64,000 nt of DNA from Maribacter algarum (ex Zhang et al. 2020) (GTDB taxonomy: Bacteria > Bacteroidota > Bacteroidia > Flavobacteriales > Flavobacteriaceae): positions 248,001 to 312,000 of the forward strand of contig NZ_VATY01000002.1 in NCBI RefSeq assembly GCF_005885635.1. Direction: 5' to 3'. The notes beneath the pieces were generated by a model. That model did no database searches. It had not been told where the DNA came from and saw only the letters and a list, made by a program, of their open reading frames with translations. Below are positions 8,623-17,009 of the stretch, piece by piece. Position 1 is the stretch's first letter. Every line of letters begins with the position of its first letter. The translations under genes were made by a program, and so were the position numbers.

Positions 8623-9990
8623 CTACTCATGCCTGATGGCCTCGATTGGATTTTTATTGGCGGCGGATTTGGCCGGTAAAACACCAAAAATGAGTCCGAT
8701 AAACGTAGCAACCAAAAAGGACAACAGAATAGAACCCATAGATACTATGGTTTCGATGTCAGTTGCTAGTTCAAGTATATATGAAGCTATTACCCCCAAA
8801 ATGCAACCAATGATCCCTCCACTTAAACTTATTAGAATAGATTCAGATAAAAATTGTAAAATAATATCTTGCTTAGTAGCGCCTATAGCTTTCATAATGC
8901 CAATCTCTTTTGTTCGCTCTAAAATTGAGGCCAACATAATATTCATTATTCCTATACCGCCAATTAATAAGGAGATACCAGCAATTATACTAAGCACTAT
9001 ATTGAAGATTTGTTTTGTCTTTTGTTGCTGTTTGAGCAAATTAATAGGAATGGTTATCTCAAAATCCAACATGCCATTATGCTTACGTTTGAGCATTTTG
9101 CTGATGACCTCCGCAGTTGCCTTGAGCTCGTTTGAATTGTTCACTTGAACTGTTAGCTTATCAATTTGATGATAGTTGCCGCGGGGAGTTCTTTTCTTAG
9201 GGCCATTGTCACCACCGAAAATCATGAAATTGCCTTGTGGTAAGGGCTGGTCAACAATAATTTTTCGGTCTTTGTAGCGTACCAAGAACGTTTTTATGGG
9301 AATGTATATATCTTGATTTAAATCCCGTATACCTAAATTTTCTTGAGCAGTTTGAGAAATTAGTTTTTCTTCTATTATACCAATTACCTTAAGCCAAACA
9401 TCTTTGACTTTTATTTGTTTACCCAAAGCACTTTCCCCTGTAAAAAGTTTTTTCTCTACTTTTTCACCAATAATGCATACAGGTAAGGCATTCACAGATT
9501 GTATTTCCGTAAAGTTTTTCCCTTGTCCAATATGGACATTCGAAGTTTCGAAAAAGGAGTTCGTAACCCCTATCAATTTAACAGGGCTTTGCCTTCCCTT
9601 TTTAATCATATAGGTTTCCAGAATAATTTCCGGGCTGAGCTGTTTTATAGTAGGAATATTGTCTCGAATACTTTGAACGTCCAATAAATCAAGTCCCTTT
9701 GAAAATCGAATCGTTTCAGTTGCTCCTCCTTCTTCCTCATCTTCAGAAGCGTTTTCATCAGCTTCATCTGGTATTGGGGTAACTACGATGTTATTTACAC
9801 CAACCAATTCCAATTGTGAGAGAATTTCTTGCTCAGCTCCTTTCCCAATGGCCAACATGGTAATTACCGCGGCTACTCCAAAAATGATTCCCAAAGCGGT
9901 TAAAAATGTCCGTACTTTATTCGCTAATATCACGCGAATTGCCTCGGCCAGATTGGATTTTAAGGTTTCTAAAAGTATTTTGTCAATCAT
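8623..9990 (-). CDS. MacB-like ABC transporter permease (FtsX domain)
   Basis: Inner-membrane permease of 455 residues. One N-terminal membrane segment (NKVRTFLTALGIIFGVAAVITM) is followed by a large periplasmic MacB_PCD domain, then the three C-terminal FtsX helices with GGIGIMNIMLASILERTKEIGIMKAIGA, the hallmark motif. It lacks the nucleotide-binding domain that full-length MacB carries at its N-terminus, so it needs a separate ATPase. The adaptor gene ends four bases before this start and TolC follows. No ATPase gene is present in or near the operon. An acidic linker (EASEDEEEGG) sits in the periplasmic domain. Confidence 0.9.
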   Translation of the reverse strand: MIDKILLETLKSNLAEAIRVILANKVRTFLTALGIIFGVAAVITMLAIGKGAEQEILSQLELVGVNNIVVTPIPDEADENASEDEEEGGATETIRFSKGLDLLDVQSIRDNIPTIKQLSPEIILETYMIKKGRQSPVKLIGVTNSFFETSNVHIGQGKNFTEIQSVNALPVCIIGEKVEKKLFTGESALGKQIKVKDVWLKVIGIIEEKLISQTAQENLGIRDLNQDIYIPIKTFLVRYKDRKIIVDQPLPQGNFMIFGGDNGPKKRTPRGNYHQIDKLTVQVNNSNELKATAEVISKMLKRKHNGMLDFEITIPINLLKQQQKTKQIFNIVLSIIAGISLLIGGIGIMNIMLASILERTKEIGIMKAIGATKQDIILQFLSESILISLSGGIIGCILGVIASYILELATDIETIVSMGSILLSFLVATFIGLIFGVLPAKSAANKNPIEAIRHE

Positions 9991-9994
9991 GGGA

Positions 9995-11239
9995 CTACTT
10001 TATCTGAGCAATACTTTTTTCTTCTAGCCCCTCCGGTTTACTCAGATAAACCACATCTTTTTCATTTAGCCCTTTGGTTACAATGACAACATCTTCATTT
10101 GAATCACCTAACTCCACTTGTTTTTTATTAATGGAGAAACCAGAATCCAAATAAACATAACTTAGGGAGTCTTTTGAGAATACCGCCTCTAAGGGAATCA
10201 TCAAAACATCTTCCTCTTTTTGAATTAAAATCCGATTTGAAGTAGTCATGCCCGGTCTGATATTTTCGTTTGAATCTTTCAGTTTTATCAACACTTGAAA
10301 AAGCTTGATATCAGAACCCCTCTTATTCTCACCAACATTGGCAACACTGGTAACAACCCCATCCATAGTGATATCAGGGAAAGCATCGAAACCAACTGCA
10401 ACCGTTTGGTCTTTCTTTAGTTTTCGTATATCCACCTCGTTAGAATAGGTTTTGGATTCCATTTTGGTTAAATCTGGTAAGGTAGCAATGGTGAGGTCCC
10501 AAGGGTTGATATCTGACCCAACCTTCTTTTTACTGCCATCCCAGTTCTTGGCATAGGTAACCATACCGCTCGCATCAGAATGAATTGTGAAGGAAGCTTG
10601 AAGGGCGACTAGGTCTGCTAGTTTGGTCCGTATTTTAGAAACCTCCGTACCAACTTCGACCATTTTGGCAATAGCTTTTCTCTTTTTTATCGAATAGTCT
10701 TCTTTTTTCTCTTTCAAATCCCGTTTGGCTCTTTCAATTTTAATCTCTAATTGTTTGATGGTTACGGGCGATTCATAGATTGATTGCTCTAGTTCTAGCT
10801 TGTCTTCTTGCATATTGAACTGAATATCTTTTATAGCAGTTCGTTCTTGTTTTAGCGTTAAGGTCGTATCAAGCTGTTCTTGTAAGTATTTAGATTCGGC
10901 ACTTTCTAAACTTAAACGTGCATCTATAATTTGCTCATTAACTGAAGATGGGTCTAGCCTTCCCACATAATCCCCCTTATTTATTACCGTACCTTCAGGA
11001 ATCAAATCTTGTATTTTGATATTGTTCAATCTAAATTTGCGGAGATTGGCGGGACCATCTATATTCTTGAGGCTTGTGGACTGTGCTTCGCCAGATATTA
11101 TGACTTCATTTAGGAATTCTCCTCGCACTACCTCGGCTGTTATTGACGCATCTTCTTCTGTATCAGAGCTAAAAAAAGTATAACCAAGGATAAGGAGTAA
11201 AATAGGAATTCCTATGAGAAGGAGTCTCTTTTTGTTCAT
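9995..11239 (-). CDS. HlyD/MacA-type periplasmic adaptor
   Basis: Membrane-fusion protein of 414 residues, anchored by an N-terminal helix (RLLLIGIPILLLILGYTFF). It has a split biotinyl-lipoyl domain around a long helical hairpin (residues about 110-220, KQLEIKIERAKRDLKEKKED) and C-terminal beta-barrel and membrane-proximal domains. Such adaptors join the inner-membrane permease to TolC. It is the first gene of the operon; the permease starts 4 bp after its stop. A 226-bp spacer upstream ends in a terminator from the preceding genes, so the promoter should lie within 11240-11360. Confidence 0.88.
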   Translation of the reverse strand: MNKKRLLLIGIPILLLILGYTFFSSDTEEDASITAEVVRGEFLNEVIISGEAQSTSLKNIDGPANLRKFRLNNIKIQDLIPEGTVINKGDYVGRLDPSSVNEQIIDARLSLESAESKYLQEQLDTTLTLKQERTAIKDIQFNMQEDKLELEQSIYESPVTIKQLEIKIERAKRDLKEKKEDYSIKKRKAIAKMVEVGTEVSKIRTKLADLVALQASFTIHSDASGMVTYAKNWDGSKKKVGSDINPWDLTIATLPDLTKMESKTYSNEVDIRKLKKDQTVAVGFDAFPDITMDGVVTSVANVGENKRGSDIKLFQVLIKLKDSNENIRPGMTTSNRILIQKEEDVLMIPLEAVFSKDSLSYVYLDSGFSINKKQVELGDSNEDVVIVTKGLNEKDVVYLSKPEGLEEKSIAQIK

Positions 11240-11363
11240 GGCGGTTTGGTTTTTAATGTGTTTAAATCTACTTAATAAGTGGTATCAAAAATTATACCCG
11301 ATGTTATTTTTTTCTTAATATTTGAGAGAAAAAAGATACAGCTAGAATTTTTTAATGCAAACA

Positions 11364-11395
11364 AAAAGAGGCTTGCCCAATGGCAAGCCTCTTTT
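11364..11395 (-). terminator. terminator downstream of small lipoprotein gene
   Basis: A perfect 14-bp stem, AAAAGAGGCTTGCC pairing with GGCAAGCCTCTTTT, with a 4-base loop. Read leftward it is followed by TTTTTGTTTG. It ends the transcript of the lipoprotein genes at 11466-13076 and insulates the efflux operon. Confidence 0.85.
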
Positions 11396-11465
11396 CTTCT
11401 TTATGGATGTTTAGTTTAGAAGCGTTTTATAATTTGTTGGTCTTTCAACCTTTGAAGTCTTAAAT

Positions 11466-11654
11466 TTAAGGCGTCAGATAATCTACATATGCAATGGTAG
11501 GTTGAGCAGGGTCAACTTTTCCGTCAGGATTATCAGGATTTTCTTCTTCTTTCTTCACTTCTTCAGGAGGCGGCAAATCATCTTTGCTACAAGCGGTTTG
11601 TAAGATGAGCACTGAAAAAATGAACATTGTAAATAGAAATAACTTGTTTTTCAT
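11466..11654 (-). CDS. small lipoprotein of unknown function
   Basis: Sixty-two residues. A strong signal peptide ends with the lipobox LQTACSKDD, so the mature protein is only about 40 residues. The mature part is acidic and proline-rich (PPPEEVKKEEENPDNPDGK), looking like an unstructured surface peptide. It follows the larger Asp-Pro lipoprotein gene by 100 bp on the same strand and is followed by a strong terminator, so the two probably share a transcript. No family recognised. About 65 bp of 3' untranslated sequence lie between the stop and the hairpin. Confidence 0.7.
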   Translation of the reverse strand: MKNKLFLFTMFIFSVLILQTACSKDDLPPPEEVKKEEENPDNPDGKVDPAQPTIAYVDYLTP

Positions 11655-11753
11655 GACTTTAATTTTTGAAATTTGAGTGAAACCATTTTTTTGAGGTTTA
11701 AGGATGCCTCTAGACCTTTTTATTTGAATTCTATGGTATTCACAACTGACTTT

Positions 11754-13076
11754 TTAAACGGTCGGAAGACCATCACCTTTGGCTGGATCGTATTTTCTGG
11801 CCTCTGTAAACCAGTGATCTGAATCTACGTTGTAAGCATTTAACCAAACTCTCTGGCGCAGAGTTTGGCCAGTTTCTGGATCATCATTATATTCATAGAG
11901 ATAATCATTCTTGTCAAATACATATATTCCTAGTTCAGGAAACTCCAGGATGAAATGATCAACTTTATAGGTTGTTCTAGGCCCAGAACCGGCACCGATA
12001 AATTTGGGCCAATCTCCAAGATATTCACCTGTAAACTCGCTGTATACCGGTTCTACCTGTCCGGTTAATTGGTCGATGGTAATGGTACAATCGTTGGGAT
12101 TGAAGGTATACGTTCCGCTATATATATTATCGACTCTTGCTTCGGGTAAATATGCAGGTATGCCATTGCAATAATCAGATTCGAGTTGGTCGATATTTCT
12201 ACTGCCTTTATTCTGTAAATATCCTGTAAGCGTGCCGTCGGGATAAAAAGTAATAGATTCTAATTCAGGATCCCATGTTTTGAACTCGGCATGAATTGTT
12301 ACTGCTTGTAAGCCTTTCGGATCACAGCCGTGAAAATAGCTCCCGTTCGGGCCACAACATCCTGTAGGGGTAATAGGATAAGTAATCACTTGGCCATTGT
12401 AGGTTAATTCATTTGTATTGAGATTTTTAGTATAACGCCAAAAGAATTGCAAAGGACCATCTTCAAAAGGGTTTGTACATCCATTACTGTTGTCTGTGGG
12501 TTCAACTACAACAACCGGTACAACAAATGCATCAACGGGTGTGCCATTGCTGTCAATGGGTGCCATTGCAAGTTCAAACGCTACGGGTAGTTCCCAATCG
12601 CTTGAATCGAATTCGAAGTTAAAATACACCATAGTATCATTTTCAACCTCCATTTCAAATTCAGCTTCTTGATAAGAATCACTGCCAGGTACATAGCTAT
12701 ACATTGTTTGTAATACCATTCCAGAAGGCTTTCGAAAAAGTATTGCGGGTTTTACGCCTTCTACTAAAACAATGTGCTCTCGATCAATTGCAATATCAGC
12801 TATGTTTGCAGAAATTGGCATCTCCCCGTCATGCTTTATTCCGTTTCTAAAAACTAAACTCTCACTGATTTTATTGGCATCAGGGTTTATGGTACCTATC
12901 GGGTCAGGGTCAGGGTCAGGGTCGGGGTCGGGGTCGGGATCATTTTGACCAACAGGGTCTGGGTCTTCTACTTCAATACCAATATCGTCTTCGTTGCATG
13001 AATACATCACTGCCAACACAAGCACTACTAATAAGACGAACGGATAATAGAGTTTACTTTTCTTTAGATTTTTCAT
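11754..13076 (-). CDS. surface lipoprotein with Asp-Pro repeat linker
   Basis: A 440-residue lipoprotein of unrecognised family; the ATG at 13076 is preferred to the in-frame GTG one codon earlier. The signal ends in VMYSCNEDD. A DPDPDPDPDP linker follows at about residues 47-60, encoded by a hexanucleotide repeat. Then comes a beta-rich domain (EMPISANIADIAIDREHIVLVEG) and a C-terminal region with CTNPFEDGPLQFFWRYTKN, GCCGPNGSYFHGCD and aromatic-rich strands reminiscent of lipocalin-like or cell-wall proteins. The flexible linker suggests a domain held away from the membrane. Confidence 0.75.
   Translation of the reverse strand: MKNLKKSKLYYPFVLLVVLVLAVMYSCNEDDIGIEVEDPDPVGQNDPDPDPDPDPDPDPIGTINPDANKISESLVFRNGIKHDGEMPISANIADIAIDREHIVLVEGVKPAILFRKPSGMVLQTMYSYVPGSDSYQEAEFEMEVENDTMVYFNFEFDSSDWELPVAFELAMAPIDSNGTPVDAFVVPVVVVEPTDNSNGCTNPFEDGPLQFFWRYTKNLNTNELTYNGQVITYPITPTGCCGPNGSYFHGCDPKGLQAVTIHAEFKTWDPELESITFYPDGTLTGYLQNKGSRNIDQLESDYCNGIPAYLPEARVDNIYSGTYTFNPNDCTITIDQLTGQVEPVYSEFTGEYLGDWPKFIGAGSGPRTTYKVDHFILEFPELGIYVFDKNDYLYEYNDDPETGQTLRQRVWLNAYNVDSDHWFTEARKYDPAKGDGLPTV
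12899..12942 (-). repeat. hexanucleotide coding repeat (Asp-Pro)
   Basis: Six or seven tandem copies of GGGTC[A/G] on the plus strand, split into a GGGTCA block and a GGGTCG block. On the coding strand each unit is one Asp-Pro pair. Because the unit is six bases, slippage would change linker length without breaking frame. Confidence 0.85.
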
Positions 13077-13079
13077 CAC

Positions 13080-13405
13080 ATAAAATTTTAGTTACACATT
13101 ACAGTTTGATGGAATACTCTTAAAAAGGAGGCGCTGCCTAATCACTGTGTCAACCCTTATTTGTCATTTTTTGGGTGTATGCACATAGCGCTTAACTAGC
13201 AGGGGAGGGCCTCCCTTAGATTTCTCTTGTTTGTGTTAGGGGGAGATGGCTATTGTGTGAATCAGTATAGTAGTTTTGGTCAAAACTGCACATACCTTCG
13301 CGATTCTGATGGTAAAAGTAGGTCGTGTACTTAAGACCTTTTAGCCCAAACTAGTATGTGGTAGAAATAATGAAGTAAGTGATTATTGAATGCGAATAAG
13401 TGGAA
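13080..13405. other. intergenic region without a gene
   Basis: About 325 bp between the Asp-Pro lipoprotein start and the LytTR regulator stop. I see no open frame with coding character. There is an imperfect GC-rich inverted repeat near 13202-13217 (GGGAGGGCCTCCC) and a partial inverted match TTTTGGTCAAAACT near 13275. Part should hold the leftward lipoprotein promoter. Confidence 0.5.
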
Positions 13406-14149
13406 TTACCCTTGATACAACTTTTGCAGAAAACTGTCTTTTTTTCTGCGGGATACGTTGAGGTGCTGCTCATTTGAAATGATGACATAACCACCTTCAC
13501 CTTTAATGTATTTGACTACATGGTTTAGGTTTACCAAGGTACCGTGATGTATACGAAAGAAATCATCAGAGGGTAAGATGTTCTCGAATTCCTTAAGGGT
13601 TTTGGATACCGTTATTTTTTTTCCCTTGTTTAAGTAAAGGGTCGTGTAACTGCTATCAGCTTCACAATAAACAATGTCCGCAATGGGTTGCATAATAATC
13701 TCATTGTCAGAAGGAATGGCTAAACGCTTTAGTTTTTCTGTATCAGATTTTATGTTATTGAATAATGACTTGTACTGAACTGATTTATCTCTTCTTTTTT
13801 TTGAAATTTTATTGACGGCAGTCACTAATTCGTCTACATCTATTGGCTTTAAAAGATAATCCAAAGCACTGAATTTTATGGCCTTAATGGCATAGCGATC
13901 ATACGCCGTAACGAAAATGACCTCGAAGTCTATTTCTGGAATACTTTCCAATAGGTCGAACCCTGACATTTTTGGCATTTGCACATCAAGAAAAACCAAT
14001 TCGGGTTGTAGCGATTTTATTTTTTCTAATCCGATTTCCGGCGATTCACAAAGAGCAAGTATTTCAACCTCAGGACAATACTTTTCCAACACCAGCCTAA
14101 GCCCTTGTCGGGCTTTAGCTTCATCGTCTATCAGTAGTGCTTTAATCAT
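13406..14149 (-). CDS. LytTR-family response regulator
   Basis: A 247-residue regulator. The receiver domain has the acidic pocket DDE at 8-10 and phospho-acceptor Asp55 in FLDVQMPKMSG, with Lys in LLKPID. A C-terminal LytTR DNA-binding domain follows (residues about 145-245, with FFRIHHGTLVNLNHVV and the closing LNVSRRKKDSFLQ). Start is the ATG at 14149, seven bases after the kinase stop; a TTG at 14164 is less likely. It forms a two-component pair with the kinase upstream. LytTR proteins bind short direct or inverted repeats near promoters. Confidence 0.93.
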   Translation of the reverse strand: MIKALLIDDEAKARQGLRLVLEKYCPEVEILALCESPEIGLEKIKSLQPELVFLDVQMPKMSGFDLLESIPEIDFEVIFVTAYDRYAIKAIKFSALDYLLKPIDVDELVTAVNKISKKRRDKSVQYKSLFNNIKSDTEKLKRLAIPSDNEIIMQPIADIVYCEADSSYTTLYLNKGKKITVSKTLKEFENILPSDDFFRIHHGTLVNLNHVVKYIKGEGGYVIISNEQHLNVSRRKKDSFLQKLYQG

Positions 14150-14156
14150 AGTTTCG

Positions 14157-16139
14157 CTATGCAATGGGAATTTGAAGGTTCACCTGCGTACCCACTGCAT
14201 TTTGGTTTTCGTCTTTTAAATCTATGATCTTTATGACCTCTTGAATTTTCTGTTTGGTCAAAAGTTTAAGTCTGTCGGCAGTTATTTTGATGCCCATCGA
14301 TTTCTTTTTAAGTCCACCTTTTTGTTTAAGGGTTACCGATTTTTCACGCCCCACTCCATTATCGATGATACTGCAATGGAGTTTATGGTCATCTTCCGTT
14401 ATGGAAATGGTCAAGAGCCCTTTATTGTCTTTATGCAGTAACCCGTGCCAAATGGCATTTTCGACAAATGGTTGTATGACCATTGAGGGTAGCAATGTAC
14501 TTTCTTGTTCAATGTCCGTATCGATATTGATTTGATACTCCAATTTGTTATTGAAGCGAATTGCTTCGAGTTGAATGTAAGTCTCTAACATATCCATTTC
14601 ATCCTTTAGGGAAACCATCGGTTGCTCCGAGTTTTCTAAAAGCATGCGAACAAGTTTCGCAAATTTTGAGAGGTATCGGCTCGCATTTTCGTTTTCATCA
14701 TTAAGAATCATGGTATTTATCGAATTCAAGCTATTGAACAAAAAGTGCGGATTCATTTGTGCGCGAAGAGCTTTCATTTCTAAGGTCTGCAGTTCTTCTG
14801 CAAGTTTGGCCTTGTTGATTTGCTCATTTTTTGCAGCAATCATTTTTTGATTTTTCAGTCGTTGTCGCATCGTATAGAACAAAAGCAAACCTATTATTGC
14901 GAATGAAACAAGCCCACCAATAAGTGCTTTTCTTATAGTAGCTTCCTTTTCTGCATTAGCTTCCTGTACCTCATTTTCTTTGGTTAGAATCGCTATATCC
15001 TTATCTTTTTGAGAAACTTCGTATTTGGTTTCCAATTCGACCAATTGTTTGTTCTTTTCCTTATTAAAAATTGAATCCTTAAGTTCTGAATGTATTTTCT
15101 GAAAATAATATGCTCCCTTATAATTTCTTGTCTCAGAAAGCAGCTTACCTAATACTTCGTAATTTCGTAGTGTTATTGGTTTTGCATCTATGTTTTTTGA
15201 AATGGCAAGACTTCTTTCAAGATAGTTTTTTGATTTTTCATATTCCTTTAACTTAAAATAGCTTCCCCCAATTGAATTTAAACTACTAGCTAAATCTTTA
15301 TTGGACGGAAGATTTTTTCTTATTTCATAGGCTTCGAGATGATATTTCAACGCTTTAGAATGTTCTTCGGTTTTTCCATAAAGACTACCAAGATTATCAG
15401 ATACAGAGGCAGATAAAAAGGGAACTTTTAAAATATGTGCCAGCTCATAGGCTTTTATTAAGGGAATTAGGGCCAAATTATACTGCTCCATTTCTCCATA
15501 GGCATTACCAAGACTAGTGAGACTCATAACTATGCCTTCATTATCACCAAGTTTCTCCTTAATATTTATAGATTTTTGATAACTTTCTATGGCTTCCTTC
15601 TGTTTGTCCATTTTTCGCTGAATATGACCAATAGAGTGCAAGGTTGTTGCGATACTCTTTTCACTGCCATTCTCTTCATAGATCTTGAGGATACGAAAAT
15701 AATTTTTCAAACATTCCTCATAGTTGCCCATTTCATGTTGAATAACCCCAATTTGAAATAATCCAGCGGCAACGTTTAAACTATCTTTTGAGAATTTCAA
15801 ATATTTCTCCAAATGACTTAGGCCCCTAGAATAGTCGCCTTTAAATCTTCCTATAAGGCCGTGATAAAAGTGGGATAATGCAATTCCACTTTGGTGATTA
15901 ATTTTAGAAGAAAATCTATTTAGGCTATCTGCGTAAAATGTGGCGGAATCCAATTTACTTCTGGTGGTTGCATAATACCAACTGAGGTTCTTTAGAATTG
16001 TAATGGTAGTCGAATCAGAATGTACATCAGCTAATGACTTTCGAAGACTATCTATTTTCGCCTCATTTTGTGCTTGAAGTATCGTACAACATAAAGTATT
16101 GGCAGCAAGAAGCCAATACAAAAAATGTTTCGGTTTCAT
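14157..16139 (-). CDS. TPR-containing LytS-type histidine kinase
   Basis: Sensor kinase of 660 residues. A signal peptide (LLAANTLCCTILQAQ) is followed by about six periplasmic TPR units (residues 90-350), a coiled coil, one membrane helix at 405-423 and the cytoplasmic His_kinase domain. Phospho-acceptor His465 lies in NPHFLFNSLNSIN; the ATP lid region contains NAIWHGLLH and DNGVGRE. The TPR array likely senses a protein partner rather than a small molecule. It directly precedes its LytTR partner. This architecture is common in Flavobacteriaceae. Confidence 0.93.
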   Translation of the reverse strand: MKPKHFLYWLLAANTLCCTILQAQNEAKIDSLRKSLADVHSDSTTITILKNLSWYYATTRSKLDSATFYADSLNRFSSKINHQSGIALSHFYHGLIGRFKGDYSRGLSHLEKYLKFSKDSLNVAAGLFQIGVIQHEMGNYEECLKNYFRILKIYEENGSEKSIATTLHSIGHIQRKMDKQKEAIESYQKSINIKEKLGDNEGIVMSLTSLGNAYGEMEQYNLALIPLIKAYELAHILKVPFLSASVSDNLGSLYGKTEEHSKALKYHLEAYEIRKNLPSNKDLASSLNSIGGSYFKLKEYEKSKNYLERSLAISKNIDAKPITLRNYEVLGKLLSETRNYKGAYYFQKIHSELKDSIFNKEKNKQLVELETKYEVSQKDKDIAILTKENEVQEANAEKEATIRKALIGGLVSFAIIGLLLFYTMRQRLKNQKMIAAKNEQINKAKLAEELQTLEMKALRAQMNPHFLFNSLNSINTMILNDENENASRYLSKFAKLVRMLLENSEQPMVSLKDEMDMLETYIQLEAIRFNNKLEYQINIDTDIEQESTLLPSMVIQPFVENAIWHGLLHKDNKGLLTISITEDDHKLHCSIIDNGVGREKSVTLKQKGGLKKKSMGIKITADRLKLLTKQKIQEVIKIIDLKDENQNAVGTQVNLQIPIA

Positions 16140-16319
16140 ATGATTTTCTTTAAAAAGAGGGAGTCAACATAAATTTAACGAATATTTATTCAATCGAGGG
16201 TTTTAATATTTATCTCGTTTACTGAATATCAACAATTTAAAAAGTCAAGAAACATGTAATTTAGTAAATGGCAGACTTCAATTAGTAAGTGGTTATAAAG
16301 TCAGGTTGGTAGGTAAAAA

Positions 16320-16345
16320 AAAGACCTCCATGCTTGGAGGTCTTT
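16320..16345 (-). terminator. terminator of the DUF2141 gene
   Basis: Perfect 11-bp stem, AAAGACCTCCA at 16320-16330 with TGGAGGTCTTT at 16335-16345 and a 4-base loop. Leftward it runs into eight Ts. It sits 30 bp after the DUF2141 stop. Confidence 0.85.
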
Positions 16346-16374
16346 CTACTTTTGATCGATGAATTTTTGATTTT

Positions 16375-16794
16375 CTAGAAGCGTATTCTAATTTCTTGGT
16401 CTTCATCCGTAACCTCAAACTTCGAACTTTCAAAGTTTGGAGGACCGAACATATTCATTTCGCCTGAAGTACCATAGCTTTCTTGAGGCATCCCATTTGC
16501 ATCCATATCCATTTGTTTATTGTCATTTTTGTCATGCATTACCATAATGGCAAATGTGCCTGGTTCAACATTTTCAAAAGTTAAGGTTACTTCTCCAGCT
16601 TTTGCTGGCTCCGTGGCGTTGAGAACTCCAGCACCTTTCATAAAAGTTTCGGCAGTGTGAAGTCCACCTAAGATGGTACCACCATCTGATAAAACATTTT
16701 CAATAGTTACTTTTACGGTAACCCCTTTGCTGTCTTGTGCAATTCCTGTAAATCCAATTACTAATGTTGCGATAAATAGTCCTAATTTTTTCAT
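16375..16794 (-). CDS. DUF2141 secreted protein
   Basis: A 139-residue exported protein with a signal peptide cut after GIAQ. The mature part is the DUF2141 beta-sandwich, recognisable by GTFAIMVMHDKNDNKQMDMDANGMP, where the DKNDN segment looks like a metal-binding loop. Function unknown; the family often sits next to TonB receptors. Here it is divergent from one, with 215 bp between starts holding an inverted repeat. A second family member begins at 63683. Confidence 0.88.
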   Translation of the reverse strand: MKKLGLFIATLVIGFTGIAQDSKGVTVKVTIENVLSDGGTILGGLHTAETFMKGAGVLNATEPAKAGEVTLTFENVEPGTFAIMVMHDKNDNKQMDMDANGMPQESYGTSGEMNMFGPPNFESSKFEVTDEDQEIRIRF

Positions 16795-16886
16795 GATGTT
16801 TTGTTTTAGTGATTAATTATGACCCAAAGATGCAATCATACTTTTCTCTTTTGAAATGCTTCTTACCGAACTGTTGATTTTTGCAT

Positions 16887-16942
16887 CCGAATTGTAAATG
16901 GAAATTCGAACTTCAATTCAGTCCCGAAAAATTACAATTCGG
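16887..16942. promoter_or_regulatory. 11-bp inverted repeat in a divergent promoter region
   Basis: CCGAATTGTAA at 16887-16897 is exactly repeated in inverted orientation as TTACAATTCGG at 16932-16942, separated by 34 bp. It lies between the DUF2141 gene and the TonB receptor. Arm centres are 45 bp apart, about four helical turns, so a dimeric or looped regulator binding both arms is possible. The nearby LytTR regulator is a candidate. It could also form a long-loop hairpin in RNA. Confidence 0.5.
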
Positions 16943-17009
16943 TCATTTGGTTTTCTCAATGCCTTTTTATGTGTCCATTTTTGCTTCATCAATTAAAAAG
17001 CGAACAGCC

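Noticed and set aside
11415-11465. Similarity of the 3' region to the C-terminus of the DUF2141 gene
   Set aside because: A short match (reading KDQQIIKRF in another frame) to the DUF2141 end (DQEIRIRF). Too short, and broken upstream; treated as chance.
12899-12942. CRISPR-like or satellite array
   Set aside because: Repeats are six bases with no spacers and are in frame in a coding region, encoding Asp-Pro.
16881-17009. 43-residue N-terminal extension of the TonB receptor
   Set aside because: It would precede a clean signal peptide; the ATG at 17010 is the natural start, and this region holds the regulatory repeat.
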